From Isoetes taiwanensis (Eukaryota > Streptophyta > Lycopodiopsida > Isoetales > Isoetaceae), in assembly GCA_021234155.1 (NCBI GenBank), contig JAJEKV010000049.1:2633487-2697486 (forward strand): a stretch of 64,000 nt of DNA, read 5' to 3'. Shown here piece by piece: positions 12,729 to 28,612 of the stretch. Made by a program: the position numbers and the translations under genes. Each line of letters starts with the position of its first letter. Position 1 is the first letter of the stretch. The notes beneath the pieces were generated by a model that ran no database searches, was not told the origin of the DNA, and saw only the letters and a program-made list of their open reading frames with translations.

Positions 12729-13180
12729 ATCTTAGCGCTATGCACGCCTGTTCCGACATTTGCAATGAGTAGAGACTAGTCATCACATGAACATCATGCT
12801 TTAGATGATCTTCTTTTTGGTTCATCATACTTTCAGCTTTTATTTTATGTTCTAAACTTGTTTACTGGATTTTAATGTGTTTGGATTCTACTGGACATGT
12901 CGTAAAATATCTAAGCTCCATTTCCTTACATTCTTAAGCTTCTTTCTTAAGTCTGTTCTTGGTTATAGCTTATCTAAGTTTTATGTGTAGTGACATGTCT
13001 TTCATGCACTATTTTCAGTTCCTTTTAAAGTGTTTTAACTATTCTATGCATGTCGTAACTGTTATGTCTCCAGGTGGACATGTTCCTGTTTGTGGTCCAT
13101 CTTGTATAAGTGCTTCAAATTCTTTTATAGCATCACAAATGTTTGGACTTTGTCCAGTCTTTTGATATTCGTTTTGCAGT

Positions 13181-15404
13181 ATGTACGCTCCTTTTGATAG
13201 GTACATGGAGGAGACAATGGATGACGGTGATACCACTTGCCAAAAAATGGTCGTAATCAAACATGGCAGAAAGATCATGGTTAAGTCTGAAAGGGAAAGA
13301 TCTTTCTATGTCCACATTTTATATGTTAACCGTGCCATGGAACACATTAATGTACGTGGTTTGTTTGAGTATGTTCTGTCACAGTGCTCTACGATGGATT
13401 TCAGTGATATGTTGTCCCAAGTCGTATTTGGATGGCGTTACAAGGAGAACTTGTCTGCCTTATGGTATTCACCATCGGATACTTTCTGTAAGTTTTCGTG
13501 TTCTGATATTTCGCCATGCTATTGCACCTCTTTGAAACGTTTCTTTCCATTCATTCGAGACTATGGGCAATTTGGTAGTCATGTATTGACACTAGATTTG
13601 GATATTATCCATCACAAATTATTGAAGCAGGATACGGGGAAAGGATTGAATCATATTCCTCTGTCAAAACCGGATGTTCATGAGATCATTTCGGCAATTA
13701 CTGATGGGTGGAATTCGTTATATAATATTCTTTCCTCACACTCCTTGGTGCTTAATACTGAGCAATTGTACCGCATTGGGAGATTATTGAAATCTACCAT
13801 AAAAGCCAAACTGAAAAAGAAGATTACCAAAGCTTCTAATTTATTGGAGTCAAGATCTTGCCATGGATGAATTGCACTGGTTGAAATCCCACTTGTATGT
13901 TGCCGGCATTGATAAGTCTGCCATGACACCTTCCTTCATCTGTAAACAGTACCTGCCAGTACCTGAGACAGTTAGCCCTTGAGAGACTATCCAGCAGTGA
14001 CTTCGTGCCATGCTTGGACTCTAATTTGAATTGGAAATCAGTAATGGATTGTGCAACTGAGCTTTCCTGCAATATAAGTGCACTTATCCCTGCTACCCAT
14101 ATTGAAAACCTTAAATTGCCTTATTTAATGGCTATCTTTAAGGCACACAAAAATTCCATGAGGTGGCTGACCAATGCTGCTGGTTGCGTGTTCTCGCAAA
14201 TTGCATTGCTTATTACTAAAGCTTTGCAAGCTATCGTTCCTTTATTGCGAGAGAAGTGCAATACACTTGATCAATCTGTTCTCAGATTCTTAAATGTCAA
14301 AACTAGAAGCTTTTGGGTGGTAGACTCCACTATGGAGGTTGCTTTAAACCTTCCGGAGAAAATTCAGAATATCTTTGTAGGTGACATTACCAGATGCTAT
14401 GAGGTAATCCCTCTTTTCGGTACTGATAGTGTGTTTGAGGCAATATCATGGAGTATCACACACGCATTCAAACAGGCTAAACACAGTAATCCTTACCTTT
14501 GTGCTAAATTTTATGATGATGGTAATGCGTGTTTTGAATGGAAAAAATCGGTTCCACATTCTGAAATTTGGTCGGTGGTATGCAGATCTGACTTAATTGG
14601 GTGGAATGAATGGTTACTTGCGCATAACATTGTGAGACTTGGTGACAGAGCATGGCGACAGGTGAAAGGCATCCCCATGGGCTTTTCCTGTTCACCGATT
14701 TGGTGCAACTTGTATCTAGCCTTTTATGAGTTCCAGTTTATAGCGAAATTATCTCGTTTGGGGAGACCGGATCTTCTTTCTTTATTCGCCAACACATATA
14801 GATTTATTGATGATCTGTGCTCTTTGAACAACGCTTATATGTTCAAGTTCTTACAGCCGGGGACTTGTGTGGATGCCTCGGATCCATTTACTATTTATCC
14901 CTCAGATCTTCTTGAGATCAAACCTGAAATGGAGCGGTGGTTCGATGTGATGAAATATGGCATTGTATTAATGCTCATTTTCTTAGCTTGGATATACAGA
15001 TTACGGACCAGGCCAGTGGTGGATTCTTACTCTCCAAATTTGATAAGAGAAGGTCTCTTCCCTTCAAGTATGCGCAATATATTTGGCTGGCATCTAACAG
15101 ACCAATTAATGCAGCGTATAAGGTGGTTATATCTCAAGTTTCTCCTCTATTATACTACTGCAATGATACTGAGTCATGTGTTCAAGAAATTATGATCATT
15201 ATTGAAGCGTTTCATAGCAATGGATTCAAAAAGGATAAGTTGTTACGCATCGTTACTAACATGCTGAAAGCAAACAACTTTCCTGAAGCTAAATGTGACC
15301 CGTCCACGGTAATTGATCATCTCCTATATCATAAGCATGCAGGTATGGAGTCTATCTCTTTGGTTTATCACATGCAATTCGATTTTACAGTGTTTTCAGG
15401 TTAA
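13181..15404 (+). pseudogene. Penelope-like reverse transcriptase of family B, copy 1, fossil
   Basis: The region starts MYAPFDRYMEE directly after an acceptor-like TTTTGCAG (13172-13179). Diagnostic blocks are SPCYCTSLKRFF, GSHVLTLDLDIIHHKLL, GKGLNHIPLS, AGIDKSAMTPSFIC, KAHKNSMRWLTNAAG, motif A VGDITRCYEVIPL, motif B KGIPMGFSCSPIWCNLYLA and motif C RFIDDLCSLNN. All match family A and the Penelope order of motifs. No endonuclease domain is visible after the thumb. There are a few breaks. The 3' conserved region of the element follows (15437-15540). Confidence 0.7.
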
Positions 15405-15436
15405 TCAAGTGTAGCCTATACTTCTTGATTATTCTA

Positions 15437-15539
15437 TTGTGGAGCAGCTGGCACACACAAACCCATGTAGGGAGTGGTGCTCAGCGTACTCCTTTGTACA
15501 TTTTTGGGTCTGTGTGTATAGCTGTGAGGTGGAGGTGGG

Positions 15540-15540
<1 letters not shown>
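15437..15540 (+). promoter_or_regulatory. Conserved 3' end of body (B-1)
   Basis: Shares TGTGGAGCAGCT, a GGGAG...CTCC pair, AGCTGTG and the terminal GGAGGTGGGC with family A, and runs directly into CA. The second copy is at 21903-22006. Confidence 0.5.
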
Positions 15541-15634
<94 letters not shown>

Positions 15635-15666
15635 TAATACACAAGACACACACACACACACACACA
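15541..15666. repeat. Interrupted CA tract between B-1 body and pLTR B-2
   Basis: (CA)45 at 15541-15630, a 16-nt interruption TGTATAATACACAAGA, then a second CA run to 15666. Confidence 0.95.
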
Positions 15667-17434
15667 TACAATTCTTCGTACCCTTCAATGATTTTGGGTC
15701 TGTGGCTCTTAGGACATAGGTGATGTGGTTTCTACATTGTCATTTACGTTTATTGAATGCAGTATTCGTCTTATTTACATGGCTTTCCATGGTTTAGACT
15801 TTAGGATAATGATCCGGCATGCACTGTCCGCTTCCTTGTGTAAATGTGGTAGTGCAACATTGAGGTGCAGTATATGTACTCTTAGTGCATGGTCCATATG
15901 GGCACTTTGCCTAATTGAATTTTGTATATCGGCCCATCTTGTTCTAGCTTCCGTGGTTATCTATGTTTTCATGGGTCTTGGGTTAGTCTACTTTTATTTG
16001 TTATTTTTAATTTAATTTTATTTTCGATTTTTCCTTTTTCTTCTCTTGCCCCCTTTTTCTTAGTCCCTTTCTCTGCCTGTCGGTCCTACTGGGCGCTTCT
16101 TTGTTGTTGCTTGTACGGCTTCCTCCTTCAGGTTCGTTGTCTTCTTCTCTTTTTTTTTTATTTCTATTTATCGGCCATGCCCTCTTGCGGGTTCTTTTTA
16201 ATATTTTTTGTTGGTCCTCTGTTGCTCCGTTGGTTGTATTTTGTTACCTTTTTGTCCGTAGCCTATTCCTGTTTCGTCACTGGCCGTTTCTGTCGTTCCT
16301 TTGCCTGTATGTAATATTTCCTTCCTGTATGGCTTCGGAATGATGGCATTGGTCGTTTCTTCTCTGGTCTCTTCTGGTGAGCTGTAACTTGATGGGAGAT
16401 TATACTCTAAACTGCTGCCGTGGGCTAGTAGAGCTAGCTCTGTGGTCCTTCGGTTAATCCTCTATCTTGCTTTCAACTGAGAGTTTGATGTAAAGGCCAG
16501 GTAAATTTTCTGATTTAGGCTTATTGAGCTGGCTCTATTGTCTTTCAGAAAATTCGCATTCTTGCAGTAAACATGCTGTAAATGCCTTGTAAATTTCTGG
16601 CTTGGGCTATAAGAACTGAATCTTCTTCAGATTATTCTCTGACTCGTTAGTCCTTCATATGAGTCTCTATTTTGCATTCAATTGTAAATATGTAAGATAT
16701 TTTACGTAGGCATTATAGTGGAATCCGATTCTATAATCTAGTAGGAATATGATGATTTGGAATTCTTTTCAAGTTATTCAAATCATTGTCAAGATTTCTG
16801 AATTAACATGTGTATGATATTCCGCTCCCTGCAGTATAACTAAATGTTTGCTTTTAATTGGGAATGAATTCTTCATGTTCATGTGATGTCATAAACTTGT
16901 GTGTAGTTATCCAACTGCTAAGTTTGGACATCGATAACAAGTGGATTGATGTGTTGACGCCTGCAGTTCCCAAGTCTAGTTACTACTCTGTTACTAACTT
17001 AAGCTCTTGGATGGTCTGCAGGTACCAGCATCAATCCTTGAACTTAGGTTTTGGATTTGCGTACAACGGTTCTACTCATTCATTCTTTCAATATTTTAAT
17101 GGACTTCTGTGCTTGCTGAATGTTTAAACTGTTTCAAATTGATTATTTCCATCTGTTATCATTTCATATCATCATATATTTCTCTTCCCATTGAATCTAA
17201 ATTTATTTTCATATTTGGGTTGCGATATGTGATGTTTTTCCTATATTCTAGGTTGTTTATTTGCAATCTAGATGGAAAATGTGATCTTTAAAACCAGATA
17301 TGAGTTTACTTTAATTTTTTCACTAGAGTGCCATGAAATATTGTGGGTTACATAACCCTGCTGTGATTATCTAGCGTTGTTATGTTCTGTTCTATTGTAT
17401 TATGTCATGTTATGTCATATTACACACACTGTTA
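15667..17434 (+). repeat. Pseudo-LTR B-2
   Basis: Middle pseudo-LTR of the tandem array, shared by both bodies. Same start (TACAATTCTTCG) and end as B-1. Exon-like segment at 16922-17021. The CA tract 17435-17446 and the hairpin element (17447-17489) follow at once. Confidence 0.85.
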
Positions 17435-17446
17435 ACACACACACAC

Positions 17447-17489
17447 GCTTCGTTGGAAGCGCCCGCCCCGTACTCTTTGGCCGGAGTAC
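17447..17489 (+). promoter_or_regulatory. Two-hairpin RNA element (B-2)
   Basis: Identical to the B-1 element: GCTTC/GAAGC hairpin, GCCCGCCCC linker, GTACTC/GAGTAC stem with TTGGCC in the loop. Confidence 0.6.
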
Positions 17490-17587
17490 ATATTTCATGG
17501 TATTCTAGTTGTGCTGTAACTGTCTTTCTGTATCTCCACTGGTTTTAATATTTTTTAATATTTTTTATGTTATTGGATATATAGCAG

Positions 17588-19170
17588 ATGGCTAACAGAA
17601 GGGGTGCTCCTCCCACTTGGTTCCCTGAACTCAATGTAATGGGTTATACGGATGATATCCCTGCTCCTTCTAAGTTCTCGCAGCTGCTTCTTTTATGGGT
17701 CAAGGATGATGAATTCCATCAGTTTATAATTGAGCACCACAGGAATGCTATTGCTGCTGGTGAAAGTGTTACCTTTCTGAACACGATGGATGTAAATGGA
17801 TGGAGTAACTGCGTTATGTCCATGTCTCGGGCGCAGAAGCCTTTGGATATCATCAAGCAGCTTTCTGGGCAATTAAATGATATGATTGATGGTGATTTTG
17901 AGGAATCCAAGCAGTGTCTGAATATACTCAACGCCTGGAAAAAGCTATAGCCTTTAATACTCCAGGTGCGCCTTCGGTATCATCAGCTTCTGATTTCTGT
18001 TCTTTAAAGGAGCACCCTTTACTGGCTAATCGCCCCCTCAATGAGGAAGCGGTCCATATTTTGGGCAAAGAGGACGAGGATGATGAGGTACTTCCTTATG
18101 AGAAATTTCGTAAATTTTATCATCCCATTGTTCCTTCCAGGGTTGTTGAAGAGCTGGCCAATGACCATGACAACAAAATGTGGACGATGTGGTCTCTTCA
18201 GCTGCTTGCTCCTTTTAGTGTTGACCTACTAATGTTTCTTAGTGGTGTCAAACTGGGAGGCATGGATCCTGCTCATGATACTGTCAAAGTGGAGTGCATG
18301 AATGATGCTTTGTATGGGAACCGTATCCTTCAGGAGGTGACCCTTAGCCACATCACCATGAATATGTTTGATGCATGCAGGTGTTCCAGCTCGGTAAAGC
18401 TTTATCTTAAGGGCAAACTGAACACTGGTGAAAACAGAGGTGATGAACATTATAAGCTAATGTGGAACTGGCACCGTCCGTACATTAAGTGTTCTTGCAC
18501 CTCATCTGATGCTCAAGCTAATCAGGATGCTTGCAAAGGCGGTATTTTATGGTTTGACCATGTTCTGTGGTTTATGTTGCATCATCTTGATACTTGCTTT
18601 CCTAACTGTGATACCATTGAAGGACAGTTTGCAGCTTTCATAAAATGGATGTGCAGTCCTAATACCCGACAAGCGGTTCGGGCACTCATGGTTTTCTGTT
18701 TCCTTAGGGAAATGATGCTGCATGGTGCTGCCCAGTATGCCATCAATGCTGAAAATCCGAAAGGAATTATGGATCTGTATGGGGATTACGAAGGGGCAAG
18801 GAACATTGAAAAAATGATTATGCCTCCTTCTTTCACTACTCAAGCGAAGCGAAAAGCGGTTCCTCGAAGCGTCGGTGAACTTGAATGCACTGCAAGATAG
18901 CGGTGATAATACAGCGGCGGTGCAAAGATCCAACAAAGCGCCAATTATAGGGGGCGTGGCGGGGTCACTCGCGTGGTGGCTTCCATAATTCTCCATTCGA
19001 TTCGTGGTGGGGTACTCCTCATCGAGAATCTTGGTTCGGCTTTCCATGATGCAAGGACTCGCCTACTAATTCTCATCTGCGGATTTGGAACTTTAAGTGG
19101 AGCTACTGCTTCTTCCTCTTCGCCTTTTATGGTGACTCCAAAGAGGCTCTTTTCCAATTTGAAACAGTGA
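17588..19170 (+). pseudogene. ORF1 of family B, copy 2, fossil
   Basis: Starts MANRRGAPPTWFPELN after TATATAGCAG, an acceptor-like site. It is better preserved in its middle than copy 1 (KFRKFYHPIVPSRVVEEL, RGDEHYKLMWNWHRPY, a CSCTSSDAQANQDACK patch) but is broken near the RG-rich tail and once in its first third. Same family and inferred RNA-binding role as the other ORF1 copies. Confidence 0.7.
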
Positions 19171-19650
19171 TCTTAGCGCTATGCACGCCTGTTCCGACAT
19201 TTGCAATGAGTAGAGACTAGTCATCACATGAACAGCATGCTTTAGATGATCTTCTTTTTGGTTCATCATACTTTCAGTTTTTATTTTATGTTCTAAACTT
19301 GTTTACTGGATTTCAATGTGTTTGGATTCTACTGGACATGTCGTAGAATATCTAAGCTCCATTTCCTTACATTCTTAAGCTTCTTTCTTAAGTCTGTTCT
19401 TGGTTATAGCTTATCTAAGTTTTATGTGTAGTGACATGTCTTTCATGCACTATTTTCAGTTCCTTTTAAAGTGTTTTAACTATTCTATGCATGTCGTAAC
19501 TGTTATGTCTCCGTACCTCTATATGCTGGTTCACCTTGGTGGTGTGGACACGTTCCTGTTTGTGGTCCATCTTGTATAAGTGCTTCAAATTCTTTTATAG
19601 CATCACAAATGTTTGGACTTTGTCCAGTCTTTTGATATTCGTTTTGCAGT

Positions 19651-21870
19651 ATGTACGCTCCTTTTGATAGGTACATGGAGGAGACAATGGATGACGGTGA
19701 TACCACTTGCCAAAAAATGGTCGTAATCAAACATGGCAGAAAGATCATGGTTAAGTCTGAAAGGGAAAGATCTTTCTATGTCCACATTTTATATGTTAAC
19801 CGTGCCATGGAACACATTAATGTACGTGGTTTGTTTGAGTATGTCCTGTCACAGTGCTCTACGATGGATTTCAGTGATATGTTGTTCCAAGTCGTATTTG
19901 GATGGCGTTACAAGGAGAACTTGTCTGCCTTATGGTATTCACCATCGGATACTTTCTGTAAGTTTTCGTGTTCTGATATTTCGCCATGCTATTGCACCTC
20001 TTTGAAACGTTTCTTTCCATTCATTCGAGACTGTGGGCAATTTGGTAGTCATGTATTGACACTAGATTTGGATATTATCCATCACAAATTATTGAAGCAG
20101 GATACGGGGAAAGGATTGAATCATATTCCTCTGTCAAAACTGGATGTTCATGAGATCATTTCGGCAATTACTGATGGGTGGAATTCGTTATATAATATTC
20201 TTTCCTCACACTCCTTGGTGCTTAATACTGAGCAATTGTACCGCATTGGGAGATTATTGAAATCTACCATAAAAGCCAAACTGAAAAAGAAGATTACCAA
20301 AGCTTCTAATTTATTGGAGTGCAGTACTGCCATGGATGAATTGCACTGGTTGAAATCCCACTTGTATGTTGCCGGCATTGATAAGTCTGCCATGACACCT
20401 TCCTTCATCTGTAAACAGTACCTGAGACAGTTAGCCCTTGAGAGACTATCCAGCAGTGACTTCGTGCCATGCTTGGACTCTAATTTGAATTGGAAATCAG
20501 TAATGGATTGTGCAACTGAGCTTTTCTGCAATATAAGTGCACTTATCCCTGCTACCCATATTGAAAACCTTAAATTGCCTTATTTAATGGCTATCTTTAA
20601 GGCACACAAAAATTCCATGAGGTGGTGACCAATCTTTCTTTGGTTTGCGTGTTCTCTCAAATTGCATTGCTTATTACTAAAGCTTTGCAAGCTATCGTTC
20701 CTTTATTGCGAGAGAAGTGCAATACACTTGATCAATCTGTTCTTAGATTCTTAAATGTCAAAACTAGAAGCTTTTGGGTGGTAGACTCCACTATGGAGGT
20801 TGCTTTAAACCTTCCGGAGAAAATTCAGAATATCTTTGTAGGTGACATTACCAGATGCTATGAGGTAATCCCTCTTTTCGGATCTTGATAGTGTGTTTGA
20901 GGCAATATCATGGAGTATCACACACGCATTCAAACAGGCTAAACACAGTAATCCTTACCTTTGTGCTAAATTTTATGATGATGGTAATGCGTGTTTTGAA
21001 TGGAAAAAATCGGTTCCACATTCTGAAATTTGGTCGGTGGTATCTGCATCTGACTTAATTGGGTGGAATGAATGGTTACTTGCGCATAACATTGTGAGAC
21101 TTGGTGACAGAGCATGGCGACAGGTGAAAGGCATCCCCATGGGCTTTTCCTGTTCACCGATTTGGTGCAACTTGTATCTAGCCTTTTATGAGTTCCAATT
21201 TATAGCGAAATTATCTCGTTTGGGGAGACCGGATCTTCTTTCTTTATTTGCCAACACATATAGATTTATTGATGATCTGTGCTCTTTGAACAACGCTTAT
21301 ATGTTCAAGTTCTTACAGCCGGGGACTTGTGTGGATGCCTCGGATCCATTTACTATTTATCCCTTAGATCTTCTTGAGATCAAACCTGAAATGGAGGATG
21401 TGGTTCGATGTGATGAAATATGGCATTGTACTAATGCTCATTTTCTTAGCTTGGATATACAGATTACGGACCAGGCCAGTGGTGGATTCTTACTCTCCAA
21501 ATTTGATAAGAGAAGGTCTCTTCCCTTCAAGTATCATAATAATATATTTGGTGGCATCTATGCGGACCAATTAATGCAACAGTATAAGGTGGTTATATCT
21601 CAAGTTTCTCCTCTATTATACTACCGCAATGATCTTGAGTCATGTGTTCAAGAAATTATGATCATTATTGAAGCGTTTCATAGCAATGGATTCAAAAAGG
21701 ATAAGTTGTTACGCATCGTTACTAACATGCTGAAAGCAAACAACTTTCCTGAAGCTAAATGTGACCCGTCCACGGTAATTGATCATCTCCTATATCATAA
21801 GCATGCAGGTATGGAGTCTATCTCTTTGGTTTATCACATGCAATTCGATTTTACAGTGTTTTCAGGTTAA
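19651..21870 (+). pseudogene. Penelope-like reverse transcriptase of family B, copy 2, fossil
   Basis: Nearly identical to copy 1, with the same order of Cys-rich, GSHVLTLDLDII, DKS, K-x-HK and RT motifs A-C (VGDITRCYEVIPL, KGIPMGFSCSPIWCNLY, RFIDDLCSLNN). A few breaks. The acceptor-like TTTTGCAG lies just before its start (AG at 19648-19649). The C-terminal end carries SNGFKKDKLLRIVTNML, the counterpart of the family A thumb block. Confidence 0.7.
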
Positions 21871-22005
21871 TCAAGTGTAGCCTATACTTCTTGATTATTC
21901 TATTGTGGAGCAACCGGCACACACAAACCCATGTAGGGAGTGGTGCTCGTACTCCTTTGTATACACATTTTGGGTGCGTGTGTATAGTTGTGAGGTGGAG
22001 GTGGG

Positions 22006-22006
<1 letters not shown>

Positions 22007-22066
<60 letters not shown>
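22007..22066. repeat. (CA)30 tract between B-2 body and pLTR B-3
   Basis: Uninterrupted CA run after GGAGGTGGGC. The pLTR start TACAATTCTTCG follows at 22069. Confidence 0.95.
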
Positions 22067-25206
<3,140 letters not shown>

Positions 25207-25250
25207 AAGAAATTTATCGCGGCGGCCTTGCGGCCGCCGCGAACATTTCT
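25207..25250. repeat. GC-rich perfect hairpin, copy 1
   Basis: TCGCGGCGGCC (25217-25227), loop TTGC, GGCCGCCGCGA (25232-25242), with weaker pairing outward (AAGAAAT / ATTTCT). A closely related sequence in opposite orientation lies at 41033-41072. GC content is far above the surroundings. Probably a small dispersed foldback element or an end of one. Confidence 0.7.
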
Positions 25251-25722
25251 CTTCTCCAACCCGCTGCAAAAGAAGTTTTGTGCTAAGTTGAATAGATTTC
25301 AATTCTGGACATCTTTGAGATGTGAAAGAACATGCAGGAGTTGAATCTGCATGTTCCTCAAACTATATTAGTTTTGAGAATCTACTGCTCATCCTCTTGT
25401 GGCATTCCCTTGATAAAAATTTGGCTGCTTATTCATGTTAAAAGTTTTAGTTTTATGAGCTTGGTGCCCGCCATACCCATCATTGTAGTTTTTATCTTAT
25501 GAGAGTTTATACTATACCCTTGCTGTCCATGTCTCCTTCAGCTCAAAGAGCACTAAAAATTTTCTTGCTCAAAGAGCACTAAAGAATTTCTTACGAAGCA
25601 CCAATTCATTCAGAGACTACCCAATAGAGTTAATACTTGAAGAGAGAATCTGAGCCATAGCCCATTATTGAGTGAAGAACTTACCCGCCAAAATGCAATT
25701 AACTTATGACTACTCCAATTTT

Positions 25723-25860
25723 GCTTTTTTTTTTTTTTTTCGGAGGAAGTCGGACTCGCACCTAGCCTCAATACTGCCCATTATTGGGTTCTCATTTCCA
25801 GGCCTAGAATTTAGCAAAGCCTTAATTACTAGGTGCTACCCAAGTGGTCCTAGATATTGC
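25723..25860 (-). repeat. Possible poly(A)-tailed retroposon
   Basis: On the minus strand the segment ends in CCGACTTCCTCCG followed by about 17 A (a T run on the plus strand). It contains GGTGCGAGTCC, close to a tRNA B box. Imperfect flanking matches (ATTTTGC and ATATTGC) could be a decayed target-site duplication. A proper A box at the right distance is not clear. Confidence 0.3.
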
Positions 25861-25869
25861 ATCTAAACA

Positions 25870-28442
25870 TCGAACTTCTTTTAAGGGAGGGGAGGTTTTT
25901 GGATTGCCCCTCTTAAGGGGGTGGTTTTGAGCATCTTAAGGAATGTTTTTGGGTTGCCCCTGTTAAAGTGCAATTCGTTAGGTAGTTAGCATATCTAATG
26001 GTGCAATGGCTAAAATTTTGGTACCAATTTAATTCGGCGGGGCTATATGCTTTGTCTCAAGGGAGGCAATTTTGTGGATATCAAGTGACTCTATTGTTAA
26101 TTTCACCCAATGGTCTGACAATCATAGGGTACAATTTTGTGGATATCAATTAATCTATCGTGGACTTTAACCCTATGGTTTGATAATCATAGGGTGACCT
26201 GAAAAAGCATCTTGTTTTTTAAGGGAAAGTCATACCTGCTATGACTTCTGCCTACCACAAAGAGTTGTTGTAAAACAGGAGGGGGTATTCCTTAGGAATG
26301 AAGCATCTAAGTCCACTGCTCAACCCATGAATAGGAGTGACTTTTTTGCACCACCCAAAGTTTCTTCAAGGTTAAAAACCCGATAACCGGATGATGCGAT
26401 GATGGCTTGTTGTTTGGCAAGTTTTTCATACCCCAAGGAATGCTTATGCCAATGCCTATGAACGACTTGTGTGCAATCACAATGCCTTGCACAAGTTTTA
26501 ATGACATTGAGATACATATTGACCATTTCAACGTCTGAGATATTTCAATGCCATTATGGAAATCTACAGCTCGTTCCGATGTAAAAACTCGAGTAAATTC
26601 CTATAGAACCTAACAATCATTTACATTAGATCCTTATAAATGTGCATTGCCACCAAAAAGTTGATGTCTAGTAAGGGATGAGATTAACATTTGTATTGTT
26701 TTTTGACAGTAGCATACAACTTGGGTATATAAGATGGTATAATAAACTCCAATCTGCAAGCATCAAAAGTTGAATGCACACACGTTTTTTGCCTTCATTC
26801 TTGAACATTTACTGCATGTCTTCTTGTGTCATCTTGCATCTTCATTCCATGCTTCTCTAAAACAATATCTATCCATCTATCTTACCTGCTTTGCAAGGCA
26901 CTAATTCCAAAAAGACTGAAAGAAATTAGAAATGTCAGAAAACTTCACAAGCAAGACTTTAAACAAAAGAACTAGGCAATAGCTATAGCTCGTGTGGACA
27001 CCTGAAACTGTCATTGAAGGGCAGAAGCCTGCCATTAGACAACATCTCAGATACCTAAAAATTCACCAAGGGATAACTAAGATCCACGATTCCAAAGGAT
27101 AATAGAAGTCTTCATGCATGCCACTGTTTTTCAGGCTAGAGCTACAGACCGCCTTCCGGTATATAATTTGAAGTCCTCCAAAATCCAAAGCAATTTTTTT
27201 TCTCAAATTGCTTCACTAGAATTGAAATGTCTCTTTGAAACAGATAAACATGGAAAATTCCAAGACCTAGATGTAACAGAGAATGTTTTGAAAACATGCA
27301 ACACAGAATGTTGTTCTTGGTGCAGCGAAAGACGCAATATCATGCCAGAACCTGCAATGATCCCTTTGCCATTTAACAAAGCTAATTATATAATATCGAT
27401 GATCCCATTACCAAGACATAAGCATAAACCCCGTGATTCAACACCCTTATATTTCGACAATTTTGCTTGGTTTGAGAAAAATCCCAGGAGTAAAAAATTT
27501 CTGGAAAAATGACAGGTGATATGCATGCTCATCATATAATAGATCATATAATAGGGAACATGCTTAGTGGGAAAAAACCTCACTGGATTGGTAAAGATCG
27601 TCCAACGCCAGTGCCAAATGTTCAATGTTAAGCACTGAATGTGTGCATTTTTGCACAGTAACCACACAAAATTAGCAAAAAAGGGAAGAGCATATTCACA
27701 AAGAAGAATTGCATGTAAAGCAAAAGAGGAAGCATACATGTCTTAGAGCCAAGCGATCCGGACATCGAATTCTTCCTTCCTTCTGCGATGCAACTAAGAA
27801 CCAACAAATGAAAATATCTTCACATAATGAAGAACTACCTTATCCACGAAAAATGCGGTTACTCCGGACCGAAAGTGTTGAAGGGAGACAATGGGGTCCC
27901 AGAACCCATTGTAAAGTGTCCTGGCGAAATGGGCGACGACGCCAGAACAACCTACTTAACTTAAATCTAGAAAGATGGGGACTGTCATATAATTAAGCCT
28001 AGACACATATCAAACGCTTTTAAAGTGATGAAGGGGGATTCCAAATCTACCATAAATGAAATGCCTCCTACTACTTACAAACATAATAAACATCCGATCC
28101 GGGACTTGGGTCTCTAATATCTTATATTGTGTAAAAAGGGACACACAATTAATTTCCGCCGAGAATCTTAAATCATATGCCCAGCTCCTTCAACTGTTGA
28201 GAGTCTAAGCTTTCATGCCTATGACGGATGCAATATGATTCTACATTTGGTCTGATTTGCGACCGTTATTTACCTTTTGGTCATATGCAAATTCAATACT
28301 TACATCTTCCCAAAAGCCTTTGTCTAAGAAGTCAAAGCAGATGCAACACAAAATATCAGGAAAAATATGGCCAGCATTTCCATCTTAAATGTCTTTCCAG
28401 GAGCCCTTGACTAAAGCAGATGCAACACTAAAAAATATTAGG
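25870..28442. other. Intergenic or intronic, no recognisable gene
   Basis: AT-rich. It contains a 65-bp direct duplication at 26067-26200 (CAATTTTGTGGATATCAA repeated). No domain was recognised in the short open stretches. Part of it may be introns or lost exons of the SNF2-type gene on the minus strand. Confidence 0.4.
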
Positions 28443-28612
28443 ATTTGTTACAATTCACATTTTTGAGGACGTCTTCTTCGAGAGCATGAGATTCATACAC
28501 AATTACATAGAATATCATCTCAAAGATGATTTAACATCGTGTAGGAAATCACCATCACCTTTGGTGTTTCTAGACCTGCCAGCTCATTTTCTCCTCGAAA
28601 TACATTGACAAT
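28443..28612 (-). pseudogene. SNF2 helicase (ZRANB3-like) exon relic
   Basis: On the minus strand, after an acceptor-like AAATGCCAG, the frame reads IVNVFRGENELAGL then TPKVMVISYTMLNHL. Plant ZRANB3-type SNF2 ATPases have VVVISYTML at this place, between helicase motifs Ia and II. About 20 bases further, in another register, VIVYESHALEEDVLKN follows, which corresponds to motif II (VIVDESH) with the first Asp replaced by Tyr. The register change and lost motif II Asp would remove ATPase activity, so I call a relic; a sequencing error for the shift is possible. The family remodels stalled replication forks. I could not find exons for motifs I or IV-VI nearby. Confidence 0.5.

Noticed and set aside
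25723-25860. Whole tRNA gene on the minus strand
   Set aside because: Only a B-box-like sequence is present. The A-box spacing is wrong and no cloverleaf can be drawn; at best a retroposon.
27114-27512. 132-codon open frame on the plus strand
   Set aside because: No domain, odd composition, no supporting start or splice context; judged fortuitous.
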